DNA from: DATHTK01 sp035463295
GTDB taxonomy: Bacteria; Actinomycetota; Rubrobacteria; Rubrobacterales; Rubrobacteraceae
DNA length: 64,000 nucleotides
Direction: 5' to 3'
Assembly (NCBI GenBank): GCA_035463295.1
Contig: DATHTK010000023.1
Span: 1 to 64,000 of the forward strand
A program made the position numbers and the translations under genes. How positions within the stretch are numbered: position 1 is the first letter of the stretch; each line of letters begins with the position of its first letter. This document shows positions 27,525-36,733 of the stretch, piece by piece. Below the pieces are notes generated by a model that saw only the letters and a list, made by a program, of their open reading frames with translations, had not been told where the DNA came from and made no database searches.

Positions 27525-27769
27525 ATGGCGCCAGGGGGAGCCGGACGGATGGTGACCGCAGCGGAGACCAGGTTCGGAGAGGTTCTGGCCCTGGCAAGGG
27601 AGGAGGGCCGTGCAGTCGGCGCGTTCACCTGCTACGGCCTGCTGGGCTCGAGGCCGAACTCGGCCGCAAGGTTGCTGCGCTCGATCTCAAGGGCCTCGGC
27701 GACGGTGTCGTGGAGCCGGTGGTGGAGGCGAAGCTCTCCGCCTTTGGCTGGATAGAAAAGGAGGCGTAG
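27525..27769 (+). pseudogene. Class II aldolase, internally deleted
   Basis: Starts (ATG 27525 or 27549) with ETRFGEVLALAREEGRAVGAFTCY, the N terminus of class II fructose-bisphosphate-type aldolases. Near 27640 the protein-like reading jumps two frames to LEAELGRKVAALDLKG, GVVEPVVEAKLSAFGW and ends at 27767-27769. Class II aldolases have about 280 residues, including zinc-binding His and Asp motifs; only about 75 codons remain and all metal ligands are gone. One internal deletion of some 600 bases explains both the loss and the frame change. Flanking kinase and dehydrogenase genes are intact, so the loss looks recent. Confidence 0.7.
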
Positions 27770-27771
27770 CT

Positions 27772-28656
27772 GTGAAACGTCTGGGGTTTGTGGGGCTAGG
27801 GGCGATGGGACTCCCCATGGCCGGCCGGCTGGCGGGCGCGGGATTCGAGCTCAAGGTCTTCGACTTACTGACCGAGCGAGTCCGGCCCCTCGTCGAGCTC
27901 GGGGCCGTAAGCACCGCCTCCCCAGCAGAGGTGGCGGAGGGCACCGACGCGCTCGTACTAATGGTCGCCAACGCCGATCAGGCGAAGGGCGTCCTCTTCG
28001 GCGAGGGAGGAGTCGCCGGAGCCCTGCCAGAGGGCGCGGCCGTGATCGTCATGAGCACCATAGGGCCCGAGGCGGTCCGCGAGCTCGCCGACGGCCTGGC
28101 CGAGCGCAGCCTGCTGACTCTGGACGCACCCGTGAGCGGCGGCGTCGCGCGGGCCGAGAGAGGGGATCTGCTCATAATGGCCGGGGGGCCGGAAGACCTC
28201 TTCGAGAAGTTGCGCCCGGCTCTCGGGACGATGGGCTCGAGCGTCGTGCACTGCGGTCCCCGGGTGGGCGACGGCCAGGCCGTCAAGCTCGTCAACCAGC
28301 TCCTCTGCGGGGTGCACATCGCGGTGGCGGGCGAGGCGCTGGCCTACGCCGAGGCTCTGGGCCTGGATCCGCGTTTCGTCTTCGAGACGATCCGGCACGG
28401 CGCCGCCAACTCCTTCATGCTTGAGGATCGGGGCGAGCGGATGCTCGAAGCGGAGTTCGTGCCCCCCAGGAGCGCTCTGGACATCTTTGTCAAGGACATG
28501 GGTCTCGTACGCACCGCCGCCGAGGAGCGGGACTTCGAAACCCCGCTGGCTTCAGCAGCGCTCGCATTGTACGCGGCGGGCCACGATGCGGGCCTGGGTG
28601 GGGAGGACGACGCTGGGGTCATCCGCATGTTCCGGCCGAGGGCGAGTAGGGGCTGA
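27772..28656 (+). CDS. NAD-dependent 3-hydroxyacid dehydrogenase (HIBADH/LtnD-like)
   Basis: A 294-residue beta-hydroxyacid dehydrogenase. The Rossmann motif GFVGLGAMGLPMA is at 5-17, the substrate motif LDAPVSGGVARAERGDL near 120, and the catalytic lysine segment GDGQAVKLVNQLL near 170. Relatives include 3-hydroxyisobutyrate, tartronate semialdehyde and L-threonate dehydrogenases. GTG 27772 starts two bases after the aldolase remnant stop. Beside a DUF1537 kinase it probably oxidises a four-carbon sugar acid at C2 or C3 to the oxo acid that the kinase then phosphorylates. Confidence 0.88.
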   Translation: MKRLGFVGLGAMGLPMAGRLAGAGFELKVFDLLTERVRPLVELGAVSTASPAEVAEGTDALVLMVANADQAKGVLFGEGGVAGALPEGAAVIVMSTIGPEAVRELADGLAERSLLTLDAPVSGGVARAERGDLLIMAGGPEDLFEKLRPALGTMGSSVVHCGPRVGDGQAVKLVNQLLCGVHIAVAGEALAYAEALGLDPRFVFETIRHGAANSFMLEDRGERMLEAEFVPPRSALDIFVKDMGLVRTAAEERDFETPLASAALALYAAGHDAGLGGEDDAGVIRMFRPRASRG

Positions 28657-28695
28657 CACAACGTGTGACGGAGGGCTAGCGAGAGGAGCCGCACC

Positions 28696-29448
28696 GTGTT
28701 CTTGGAACTGTCAGAAAGGGTCGCGATCGTTACCGGGGCGGCGCGGGGTATAGGGTTCGCAACCGCCGAGCGCCTGTCACGGGCCGGCGCGCGCGTGGTG
28801 ATCGCCGACATCGATCGAGAAAGCGCCGCTGCGGCCGTCGAACGACTGCGCGCAGAGGGCGCGGAGGCCGCGGAAGCGGTCGCGGACGTCACCAGCCCTG
28901 ACGAGGTCGGCGCGATGGTCGAGCGTGCCCTGGACGCCTTCGGCCAGCTCGACATACTGGTGAACAACGCCGGTATCACGGGCCGCGACGCCTCACTCCT
29001 GGAGATCACCGACGAGGATTGGGAGAAGGTTCTGCGCCTGAACCTGACCGCCACCTTCTACTGCTGCCGGGCGGTGGTCCCTCATATGCGCGAACGCAAG
29101 AGCGGCGCGATAGTCAACGTGGCCTCCATCTCGGGCAAGGAGGGGAACCCGAACATGATCCCCTACTCGGTCTCCAAGGCCGGGGTGATCTGCCTGACCA
29201 AGGCGCTGGCGAAGGAGCTGATCCACGACGGTGTGAGGGTGAACTGTGTGGCGCCGGCCGTCATCGAGACACCGCTGCTCGAGCACCTTCGACCGGAAGC
29301 CATCGAGTACATGACGACCAAGGTCCCGATGGGAAGGATGGGACGACCGGAGGAAGTGGCCGCGGTGGTGCATTTTCTGGCCTCCGATGATGCGAGCTTC
29401 GTCACGGGGCAGTGCTACGACGTCAGCGGTGGGAGGGCGACGTACTAG
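28696..29448 (+). CDS. SDR-family NAD(P) oxidoreductase
   Basis: A 250-residue classical short-chain dehydrogenase: cofactor motif TGAARGIG (13-20), acidic residue after strand 2 (ADIDRE) favouring NAD, NNAG, catalytic Ser and YSVSK, and C-terminal GQCYDVSGGRATY. It follows the HIBADH-type gene by 39 bases and precedes the UxaA-type gene, so it probably belongs to the same sugar or sugar-acid catabolic transcript, oxidising a sugar or polyol. Substrate not predictable from sequence. Confidence 0.88.
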   Translation: MFLELSERVAIVTGAARGIGFATAERLSRAGARVVIADIDRESAAAAVERLRAEGAEAAEAVADVTSPDEVGAMVERALDAFGQLDILVNNAGITGRDASLLEITDEDWEKVLRLNLTATFYCCRAVVPHMRERKSGAIVNVASISGKEGNPNMIPYSVSKAGVICLTKALAKELIHDGVRVNCVAPAVIETPLLEHLRPEAIEYMTTKVPMGRMGRPEEVAAVVHFLASDDASFVTGQCYDVSGGRATY

Positions 29449-29539
29449 AGAGACCCTCTGCGACACGGTGGGGCGGCTTGGGCGGGACCTGCGCTGAGAT
29501 ATACTCGTGCTTCAAGCTAGACTTTGAGGAGAAAGAGCC

Positions 29540-32341
29540 TTGAACACCGAAGGTCGTCCACGAGAGTTCAGCCGAGTCGGGAGGCTGCCCGCTGCTGGCG
29601 ATAACGTGGCGATAGCCACGGAGAGGCTGGAGGCGGGGACCGTCGTAGAGCGCGGTGGCTCGCGCTTCACGATAAGCCACACGGTCCTGGAGGGACACCG
29701 CTTCGCTGCGGAGTCTATTGCCGAAGGCGAGGATCTGCTCTCGTGGGACCTGCCGTTCGGGCGGGCCACCAGGGACATCGCCCCCGGGGACTACGTGTGC
29801 AACGAGAAGATCCTGCGCGTGTTGCACGAGCGCCATGGGACCTACCCTTTCCATTCTGAGAACGAAGCCCCAGAGGGCACTCACGACCAGGGTGGGGGCC
29901 GGGTACCGGGAGGGTTTCGTAACGTCGAGTTCCGGTTACCCGGGGAGCCTAACTTCCGCGACGCGGAGCTCGCGGCCTACGAGCTCGATGAGGAGGGCTT
30001 CGAGCCCGGCTCCCCGGTGTCGCTCTACGACGGGCCGGGCACCTTCATGGGCTACCGGCGGCCCGGCGGCCGCGGGGTGGGAACCAGGAACTACGTCGTG
30101 ATCCTGGGCGTCACCTCCCGCACCGGGGGGTTCGCGAAGGGCCTCGAGTGGCGGCTGCGAGGGGTTGCGGACGCTTACGAAGACGTGAGCGGCGTGGTCG
30201 CCGTCGCGCATACTGAGGGCGGCGAAGAGCGGGTACCGAACAACCTGGAGCTCTTGCTGCGTACCCTGAGCGGCTTCGTGGTCCACCCGAACGTCGGTGC
30301 CGTGCTCGTGGTGGACGAGGAGGAGGGAGCCGTCAACAACCGCATGCTCCGCTCGTATATGGAGGAGCACGGCTATCCGCTGTCGGACGTGCGCCACGAG
30401 TTCATGAGCCTGGGGAGGAGCTTCGGGCTCGACCTCAATAGGGGCGAGGGGATCGTGCGCGGCTGGCTCGACGCGGTAGACGCAATGAAGCGTACCGAGG
30501 AGCCCCTGTCGGAGTTGAAGGTGGCCTTGCAGTGCGGAGGGTCGGACGCCTTCTCGGGGGTCTCCGCCAACCCGCTCGTAGGCCGGGTGGCCAGAGACGT
30601 CATCAAGAACGGCGGCGGTGCCGTACTCGCCGAGACGGACGAGCTGATCGGGGCCGAACCCTACGTCCTGAAGAACGTCAAGGACCTCGAGACGGCGAAG
30701 CGCTTTCTCGCGGCGGTCGAGCGGTTCAAGGAGCTGGTCGGTTGGCACGGACACACCGCCGAGGGAAACCCTTCGGGCGGGAATAACTACCGCGGGCTGT
30801 ACAACATCTCCATAAAGTCCATCGGCGCCGCCACCAAGCGCGACCCGGAGGTCCGCATCGAAGACGTTATCGAGTACGCCGAGAGGATGAAGGGGCCCGG
30901 CTTCCACTTCATGGACAGCCCCGGCAACGACCTGGAGAGCGTCGCGGGGGAGGTCGCCTCGGGCTGCAACGTGATCTTCTTCACCACCGGCAACGGCTCC
31001 ATAACGAACTTCCCGTTCGTCCCCACGGTCAAGGTCGTTACCACCACCGGCCGCTACGAGCTCCTCCCGAACGAGATGGACGTCAACGCCGGCGCCTACC
31101 TCGACGGGACTCCCATGGAGGACCTCGGCGCAGATATGTTCGACCTCACCGTTCGGGTAGCAAGCGGGGAGAGGACCGCCGGGGAGCAGGCCGGGCACTC
31201 GCAGGTCTCCATCTGGCGCGACTGGAAGCAGACCGGCACCGAGAACCTGGAGAGCATCCTGCGCGCCCCGGCACCAGACGGTGAGCCCCTGCCGATCGAG
31301 GCCACCGGCTCCAGGGACGCCGGAGATTACGCGCTGGAGGCCGTCAGGACGGAGCGCCTCGGATACGCCACGGACCAGGTCGGGCTCGTGATGCCAACCA
31401 GCCTGTGTTCCGGCCAGATCGCGCTCATGATCGCCGACCGCTTGAACGAGCGCGGCTACGGCGACGGCAAGGTGTCCCGTTTCGTCGCGCTGCCCCATAC
31501 CGAAGGCTGCGGCAACTCCGCCGGCTCCTCGGAGGCCCTGTTCGCCCGCACCGTGCTCGGCCACCTCGACCATCCGCTCGTACGGTTCGGGTTGCTTCTA
31601 GAGCACGGCTGCGAGAAGACGCACAACGACTACTTCAGAAGCCGCCTGATCGAGGCCGACCTCGACCCCGACCGTTACGGATGGGCGAGCGTGCAGCTCG
31701 ACGGTGGGATCGAGAAGGTGACCCGCCGGGTCGAGGACTGGTTCGCCCGGGCTCTCGAGCGAGCGGACGAGCTGGCGTACGACACCGTGGGTATCGGGCA
31801 CCTGCGTCTCGGGCTCGACGCTGCCGGACCGCTCCCCGACGAGGCGGCTGGGAGTCTGGCGGAGCTCACGGCCATCGTGGTCGGGGCGGGGGGCACGGTG
31901 GTGATCCCGGAGACTGCCTCCCTGCTTCGCTCGCAGGTATATCTGGAGGGGACCGTGGGAGAGGCGCGAAATACCCTGGCTTACGGGCAGGTCGCCCGAA
32001 AGCCGGGGTTCCACGTCATGGAGGCGCCGACGAACAACCCCGCGGAGACGGCGACCGGCCTGGGGGCGACCGGGATCGAGGTGATGCTGGCCCACGTTTC
32101 GGGCCGCCCGTTGCAGGCGCACCGCATGATCCCGCTCCTCCAGGTCTCCGCTGACACCGAGACCCCGCAGAGCTACGGTGAGGATCTGGACCTGATCCTC
32201 GACGGCGACCCCTCCGGCTGGACGCACGACCTCCTCGGTAGCGTCCTAGCCGTCGCCTCGCGCCGGTACACGCCGAGACTCTACGCTCAGGGCAACACGG
32301 GCTTTCAACTCACCCGGGGGCTCCTGGGCGTCTCGATGTAG
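29540..32341 (+). CDS. Double-length UxaA/altronate dehydratase-type hydrolase
   Basis: A 933-residue protein; ordinary UxaA or GarD proteins have about 500. Residues 15-100 form a SAF-like domain. Residues 181-580 match the galactarate/altronate dehydratase core (GTRNYVVIL, HTEGGEER at 224, CGGSDAFSGVSANP, FMDSPGNDLESVAGEVASG, MDVNAG). A third region (600-930) repeats the core's first half: VGLVMPTSLCSGQI at 614 and HTEGCG at 653 parallel the first copy 429 residues apart. The family uses Fe2+ to dehydrate sugar acids to 2-keto-3-deoxy acids. TTG 29540 follows GAGGAGAAAG. KDG-type aldolase and kinase genes converge from downstream. Confidence 0.85.
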   Translation: MNTEGRPREFSRVGRLPAAGDNVAIATERLEAGTVVERGGSRFTISHTVLEGHRFAAESIAEGEDLLSWDLPFGRATRDIAPGDYVCNEKILRVLHERHGTYPFHSENEAPEGTHDQGGGRVPGGFRNVEFRLPGEPNFRDAELAAYELDEEGFEPGSPVSLYDGPGTFMGYRRPGGRGVGTRNYVVILGVTSRTGGFAKGLEWRLRGVADAYEDVSGVVAVAHTEGGEERVPNNLELLLRTLSGFVVHPNVGAVLVVDEEEGAVNNRMLRSYMEEHGYPLSDVRHEFMSLGRSFGLDLNRGEGIVRGWLDAVDAMKRTEEPLSELKVALQCGGSDAFSGVSANPLVGRVARDVIKNGGGAVLAETDELIGAEPYVLKNVKDLETAKRFLAAVERFKELVGWHGHTAEGNPSGGNNYRGLYNISIKSIGAATKRDPEVRIEDVIEYAERMKGPGFHFMDSPGNDLESVAGEVASGCNVIFFTTGNGSITNFPFVPTVKVVTTTGRYELLPNEMDVNAGAYLDGTPMEDLGADMFDLTVRVASGERTAGEQAGHSQVSIWRDWKQTGTENLESILRAPAPDGEPLPIEATGSRDAGDYALEAVRTERLGYATDQVGLVMPTSLCSGQIALMIADRLNERGYGDGKVSRFVALPHTEGCGNSAGSSEALFARTVLGHLDHPLVRFGLLLEHGCEKTHNDYFRSRLIEADLDPDRYGWASVQLDGGIEKVTRRVEDWFARALERADELAYDTVGIGHLRLGLDAAGPLPDEAAGSLAELTAIVVGAGGTVVIPETASLLRSQVYLEGTVGEARNTLAYGQVARKPGFHVMEAPTNNPAETATGLGATGIEVMLAHVSGRPLQAHRMIPLLQVSADTETPQSYGEDLDLILDGDPSGWTHDLLGSVLAVASRRYTPRLYAQGNTGFQLTRGLLGVSM

Positions 32342-32348
32342 GCTACGC

Positions 32349-33218
32349 CTATATGCGAGCTACCTCGGCGAGCTCGAGGATAGAGGTAGGATCGTAGTCA
32401 GTGGGGGCCGAGGTCAGCGGCGGACGCACCGTGCCCATGGATGCGCCGTTGCGGGCCTGGGCCAGCTTCTTGAGCACCGCGGCGGAGGTATACTCCTTTG
32501 TCCCCGCCCGGACCCTCTTTAGCTGCTCGGAGAGCGCCTTGCCCCCGTCCTCGTCACCGGCCCTGGCCTTGCGGTACATCTCGACTATCCGTTCGGGAAC
32601 GAAGTTCGCGAGGGCGCTGATCGCTCCCTGAGCTCCCAGGTTCAGCCGCTCCCAGAGGTCGTCCTCGGTGCCAAGCAATACGCCCTTGCCCCCCGAGAGC
32701 ACCGTCTCGGCGTATCCGGGCTCGCCTCCGGAATCCTTTACCCCCCATACCGAGAGGCTCGTTACCACCTCCGCCGGGACTGGGACGGCGTACTTGGGGA
32801 TATGGTAGACGATAGCGGGATGACGAGTAGCGGCTATGGCGGGCTCGTAGAAGAGTCTCAGCCCTTCGTCGGAGACGGGCTTCATGTAGTAAGGCGGCAG
32901 GATCAGGACGGCCGTCGCCGGATAGGGCTCCAGGAAGGAGAGCATCTTCAGAGTGTCTGGCAGGTTGCCCTCCATGACGGTGGGGATGATCTCGATGGGC
33001 AACTCCCGGGCGAACAGGGCGTCGAGAACCCTGCGCTTCTCGGCCATCGTCACCGAGGTTCCCTCGCCGTTGGTGCCGAAGGGCACTACGCCCGCAATAC
33101 CGCTCTCGGCCAGCCAGGAGACGTGCTCCAGGTATGCGCGCACGTCCAGCTCGTAAGAAGGATCTCCTTCTCTGAACGGCGTCACGTTGGCGACGTACAC
33201 GCCTTCTATGGCCCGCAT
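32349..33218 (-). CDS. DapA-family aldolase (KDG-aldolase type)
   Basis: A 289-residue TIM-barrel class I lyase: GTNGEG (48-53), active-site Tyr138 (VYHIPKY) and Schiff-base Lys161 (VWGVKDSGG). The DapA family includes dihydrodipicolinate synthase, N-acetylneuraminate lyase and 2-keto-3-deoxygluconate aldolase. ATG 33218 has a GGAG site; a longer in-frame reading to 33410 overlaps the next gene and is not natural. It lies 10 bases after a KDG-type kinase gene on the same strand and converges with the UxaA-type dehydratase gene, so cleavage of a 2-keto-3-deoxy sugar acid is the best guess. Confidence 0.87.
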   Translation of the reverse strand: MRAIEGVYVANVTPFREGDPSYELDVRAYLEHVSWLAESGIAGVVPFGTNGEGTSVTMAEKRRVLDALFARELPIEIIPTVMEGNLPDTLKMLSFLEPYPATAVLILPPYYMKPVSDEGLRLFYEPAIAATRHPAIVYHIPKYAVPVPAEVVTSLSVWGVKDSGGEPGYAETVLSGGKGVLLGTEDDLWERLNLGAQGAISALANFVPERIVEMYRKARAGDEDGGKALSEQLKRVRAGTKEYTSAAVLKKLAQARNGASMGTVRPPLTSAPTDYDPTSILELAEVARI

Positions 33219-33228
33219 CTCGATCTCC

Positions 33229-34167
33229 TCATCTCCCCAACGTCTTGCGGCCGTCGATGAAGTCCTGCAATTCCTCCCTGCCAGGCAGACCTTCGTAGTC
33301 GCCCAGCGTCGAGACGCTGAGAGCCCCCATCGCGTTCGCGGTGCGCAGGCGTTCCTCCGGTCCCAGGCCCCACATGTGTCCTGCGAGGTACCCAGCGTTG
33401 AAGGCGTCACCCGCTCCGATGGGATCTACTTCCACCACCGAGAAGCCCGAATGTTCGAGGATATCCCCCTCGAGCAGGACGAGGCTTCCTCTCTTACCCT
33501 TCTTGAGCACCACCTCCCGGGCTCCACCGGAGAGCTCCCGCACGAACTCCTCGTCCTCCCGGCCCCAGAGGACTCGGGATTCCTCGTCGCCGACGAACAG
33601 CAGATCTACGAGCGGCAATACCTCTTCCGCGAACCCTCTGGCCTCCGCTGCGGACCAGAGTTTGGAGCGGTAATTCACGTCGAAGCTCACCCGCACCCCG
33701 CTCGCGCGGGCCTGTTGCGCAGCCCACACGACGAAAGCGCGGCAATCTGCGGAGAGGGCGGGGGTGATGCCGGTCAGGTGGAGGAACGTCGCTCCCCGAA
33801 GGTACTCGGGGTCGAAGGCCTCTGGGCCCATCCTGGAGGCGGCCGAGCTCCGCCGGTAGTAGTAGACGCGAACCTCCGTGCCGATCTTCTCGCGCAGGTA
33901 GAGCCCCGTGGACGCCTCCTCCAGACGTCGAACTCGCGAAGTGTCCACCCCCTCGGCCCGGACGCGGTCGAGGACGATCTGGCCGGGCTCGTCCGCGCTC
34001 AGGTAGCTCACCCAGCCCGCCGATACGCCCAGGCGCGAGAGGGCGATAGCCACGTTTGACTCCGCGCCGCCGACCTTGAGCTCCAGGCCCGCAGCGTGTC
34101 TGAGGCGCCCCGGCATGGCCGGGACCCCGAGGATCATGGTCTCACCGGCCGTCACTACCTCAGGCAT
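33229..34167 (-). CDS. kdgK: PfkB-family kinase, 2-keto-3-deoxygluconate kinase-like
   Basis: A 312-residue ribokinase-fold enzyme: GGAESNVAIALSRLG near the start, the substrate segment VYYYRRSSAASRM typical of KDG kinases, and the catalytic anion-hole motif DPIGAGDAFNAGY near 245. It should phosphorylate 2-keto-3-deoxygluconate or a close analogue with ATP. It forms a two-gene minus-strand unit with the DapA-type aldolase. Together with the UxaA-type dehydratase on the opposite strand it completes a dehydratase, kinase, aldolase route for hexonates or uronate products. Confidence 0.85.
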   Translation of the reverse strand: MPEVVTAGETMILGVPAMPGRLRHAAGLELKVGGAESNVAIALSRLGVSAGWVSYLSADEPGQIVLDRVRAEGVDTSRVRRLEEASTGLYLREKIGTEVRVYYYRRSSAASRMGPEAFDPEYLRGATFLHLTGITPALSADCRAFVVWAAQQARASGVRVSFDVNYRSKLWSAAEARGFAEEVLPLVDLLFVGDEESRVLWGREDEEFVRELSGGAREVVLKKGKRGSLVLLEGDILEHSGFSVVEVDPIGAGDAFNAGYLAGHMWGLGPEERLRTANAMGALSVSTLGDYEGLPGREELQDFIDGRKTLGR

Positions 34168-34583
34168 CGTATTCTCCTCTCGGTCGAAATTACCAGGAGA
34201 CCTTCCCGACCGTCCGATAGATCGGCGGTCAACGCGCCCCCGTATATATACGCTCCGCTACCAGATGTCTCTATGTTGCCCAAGCTTGGAGGCAGCAGCA
34301 ACAGCCCGGCCTGAAAGCAAGAAAAGAAACCCATATTATGAAACACAGCTGGGGATATTTCGGGAGGCCAGAGGTGGCAAGACGAAAACGCGCTTCCGAG
34401 CGCCAGCCGAACAGCGCCCATGAGGTGCACCCTCGCGGCTGGCGCGTGCATTGCAGGAACTGTGCGGAGCGAGGGCGGGTAACCCCGAAAGCTCGGGCAC
34501 ATCAACGAACCGGAGGTGGGTGGTTTGGAGTCTGCGTTCGGTAGACACCGTTCTCCTTGCGCGTGTTCCGAGGATGGAGTCTG
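34168..34583. other. Divergent intergenic region, 416 bases
   Basis: Between the minus-strand kdgK-like gene and the plus-strand deacylase gene, so promoters for both should lie here. A local AT-rich string (CGTATATATACG at 34240-34251, a perfect 12-bp palindrome) is the most likely promoter or operator core for the kinase unit. No small gene is supported. Confidence 0.4.
34240..34251. promoter_or_regulatory. AT-rich palindrome in divergent promoter region
   Basis: CGTATATATACG is self-complementary and about 75 bases before the kdgK-like start. In a GC-rich genome this is a likely -10 or regulator site; the function is inferred from place only. Confidence 0.35.
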
Positions 34584-36173
34584 ATGGCGCTCGATCTGCT
34601 GATAAAGGGAGCAAGGGTCTTTCCCGGTGACGGTCCCGCACTGCCGGCGGACGTCGGCATCTCTGGCGGACGTATAGGGGCGGTCGAACCCTCCCTGCCG
34701 GCGAAGAACGCCGCGGAGGTGATCGACGCCGCCGGCCTGATGCTGTGTCCTGGTTTCATAGATATGCACGCCCACACGGCTCTCGAGTCGTTCCGCGATC
34801 CGCGGCTGGTGCCGAAGGTGGCGCAGGGCTTCACCACGGAGGTGGTCAACCCCGACGGTCTGGCTCCGGCACCGGTAGCCGTGGAGGCTCGCGAGGGGCG
34901 TCGAGCCTACCTGCAACCGCTTGAAGGACCCGGGCCCTCGACCTGGCCGTGGTCGACGTTCTCGGAGTACCTGGAAGCCCTCGAGGCGACGCGACCCGCG
35001 ACGACGCTCGTCCCCTCCATCGGGCACAATGCCGTGCGGGACCTGGTTATGGGCGGCGCCGACCGGCGGCCTGATCGAGAAGAGGTGCTGGCCATGAGGA
35101 GAGAGGTGCGGCTCGGTATCGAGGCCGGAGCACGCACGCTGTCGTTCGGGTTGATCTACATGCCGGGCGCGTTCTCGGAGACCGGGGAACTCGTGGAGCT
35201 GGCCGAAGAAGCCGCCCCCTTTGGAGCACCACTCGTTCCGCACGTTCGCACCGAGGCGGACGGCGTACTCGGCGCGGTGGGGGAGATGATCGAGGTCGCT
35301 CGCCGTTCTGGTGCGCCTTTGCATCTCTCACATCTCAAGGTGGTCGGCAACCCCGAATTGGTCGAACCCCTTCTCGGGCTCATAGAGGAGGCCAGCGCCG
35401 ACGTGGACATCACCTTCGACCAGTACCCTTACGGCGCCGGTAGCACCGTACTGTCGTCGTTGCTACCGCCCTGGGCGCAGGCGGGTGGTGCATCCGACAC
35501 GCTGGAGCGCTTGGAAGACCCGGGTCAGCGGGAAGCGATGGTTCGCGACGTGGAGAGGGGACTGCCCGACTGGGATAACGCGTACCGCGCATGCGGACCG
35601 GCGAACATCGTCATCATCCACGCACCGCCAGCGCAGACCGGGGCCGTCGGCAAGTCGCTCGCCGAGCTGGGCGAGGAGCGCGGCTGCGACCCGTTCGTCG
35701 CGGCACTGGATCTCTTGAAGGAGGCGGAACTCAACGTCGCGATGATCAACCATTATGCCGATGAGAGAGCGGTGCAAACCGTCTATCGGCATCCGCTGCA
35801 ACTGGTCGGCTCGGATGGCATATTCGGAGATAGGCCCCATCCCAGGTTGTACGGCACGGCGGCTCGGGCGCTCGGGAGATACGCGCTGAGAGAGCGACTC
35901 ATACCCGTCGAGGAGGCGGTTGCTCGTCTTACTAGCCGGGCGGCGGATCGCCTGGGCCTGGAGGATCGCGGACGCATCGAGGAAGGGCTGCGTGCCGACC
36001 TGGTACTGCTCGATCCCGAACGGTTTACCGACACGGCGACCTACGAAGATCCCAAACAGGTCCCCACGGGCGTCGAGCGGGTGCTCGTGGCCGGCCGGGC
36101 GGTGTGGGCGGGTGCCGAGCACACGGGAGAACGGCCGGGCGGCGTCGTTCGCGAGCCGCTCCCAGAACGTTAG
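34584..36173 (+). CDS. N-acyl-D-amino-acid deacylase family amidohydrolase
   Basis: A 529-residue amidohydrolase. The metal motif is His62/His64 in DMHAHTALE; later metal and catalytic residues appear in PHVRTEADG, LHLSHLKVVG and VGSDGIFGDRPHPRLYG, the last being typical of D-aminoacylases and related D-hydantoin-type enzymes. It hydrolyses N-acyl-D-amino acids in known relatives. ATG 34584 follows GAGGATGGAG. Downstream are a symporter remnant, a D-serine dehydratase-like PLP enzyme and RidA, which together indicate catabolism of D-amino acids or their N-acyl forms. Confidence 0.87.
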   Translation: MALDLLIKGARVFPGDGPALPADVGISGGRIGAVEPSLPAKNAAEVIDAAGLMLCPGFIDMHAHTALESFRDPRLVPKVAQGFTTEVVNPDGLAPAPVAVEAREGRRAYLQPLEGPGPSTWPWSTFSEYLEALEATRPATTLVPSIGHNAVRDLVMGGADRRPDREEVLAMRREVRLGIEAGARTLSFGLIYMPGAFSETGELVELAEEAAPFGAPLVPHVRTEADGVLGAVGEMIEVARRSGAPLHLSHLKVVGNPELVEPLLGLIEEASADVDITFDQYPYGAGSTVLSSLLPPWAQAGGASDTLERLEDPGQREAMVRDVERGLPDWDNAYRACGPANIVIIHAPPAQTGAVGKSLAELGEERGCDPFVAALDLLKEAELNVAMINHYADERAVQTVYRHPLQLVGSDGIFGDRPHPRLYGTAARALGRYALRERLIPVEEAVARLTSRAADRLGLEDRGRIEEGLRADLVLLDPERFTDTATYEDPKQVPTGVERVLVAGRAVWAGAEHTGERPGGVVREPLPER

Positions 36174-36272
36174 GAGCCACGGGCCGGATGGAAGGGGAGG
36201 GAATGGATCGTAGGCAGGAAGATCACTTCGGGGAGGACGGCCGCTATCGGCAGTGCAACAGAGAACCACTGA

Positions 36273-36698
36273 TCTCCGTCGCGGAGCGACCGGAGGGTTT
36301 CGACGCTGTCGTACGTGGCCACGCTGGCCATCGGCGTGGGCGTGATACTCATCTCCCTTACGCTCCCCGACTACGTGCGGTTCGTCGTTGCATTCGCCCC
36401 TGGCGGATCGCAGTCAACGTTTATCGTTCCCACCGTCTTCGGGCTCTTCTGGAAGCGGGCAACCAAGTGGGGCGGCATCGCTTCGATGTACGCGGGGCTC
36501 GTTGCCTGCCTGACGCCCGAGGTGTTCTTCCCCGACCTGTTCGGCGACGTGGTCAACCTGGTTCCGGCGCTCGCCTTGTCTATCGTGACGATGGTCGCCG
36601 TGCGCCTGCTGACGCCGGGGCCCCCGGAAGAGATCATCCGGTTGTTCTGGAGAGCGAGCGTGCCTTCGGATAAACAGGAGGCGACCCTGCAGCGGTAG
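36273..36698 (+). pseudogene. Sodium:solute symporter, C-terminal remnant
   Basis: From just after an in-frame TGA at 36270 the frame reads DRRVSTLSYVATLAIGVGVILISL and three further helices (STFIVPTVFGLFWKRATKWGG, SMYAGLVACLTPEVF, LVPALALSIVTMVAVRLLTPG) with PPEEIIRLFW near the end. This is the C-terminal third of an SSS-family symporter, whose intact members have about 500 residues and 13 helices. The sequence between 36174 and 36272 is not recognisable symporter code. The lost gene was probably the importer for the D-amino-acid module. Confidence 0.65.
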
Positions 36699-36733
36699 AG
36701 GCCCGTCCTGGCCCAGCAACTCCGGAGGTTCTC

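Noticed and set aside
29936..31573. Long minus-strand ORF (545 codons)
   Set aside because: It is the shadow of the UxaA-type gene in GC-rich DNA; its composition is unnatural and no family fits.
34470..34583. Riboswitch upstream of the deacylase gene
   Set aside because: A few paired GC segments are present, but no known riboswitch core could be matched.
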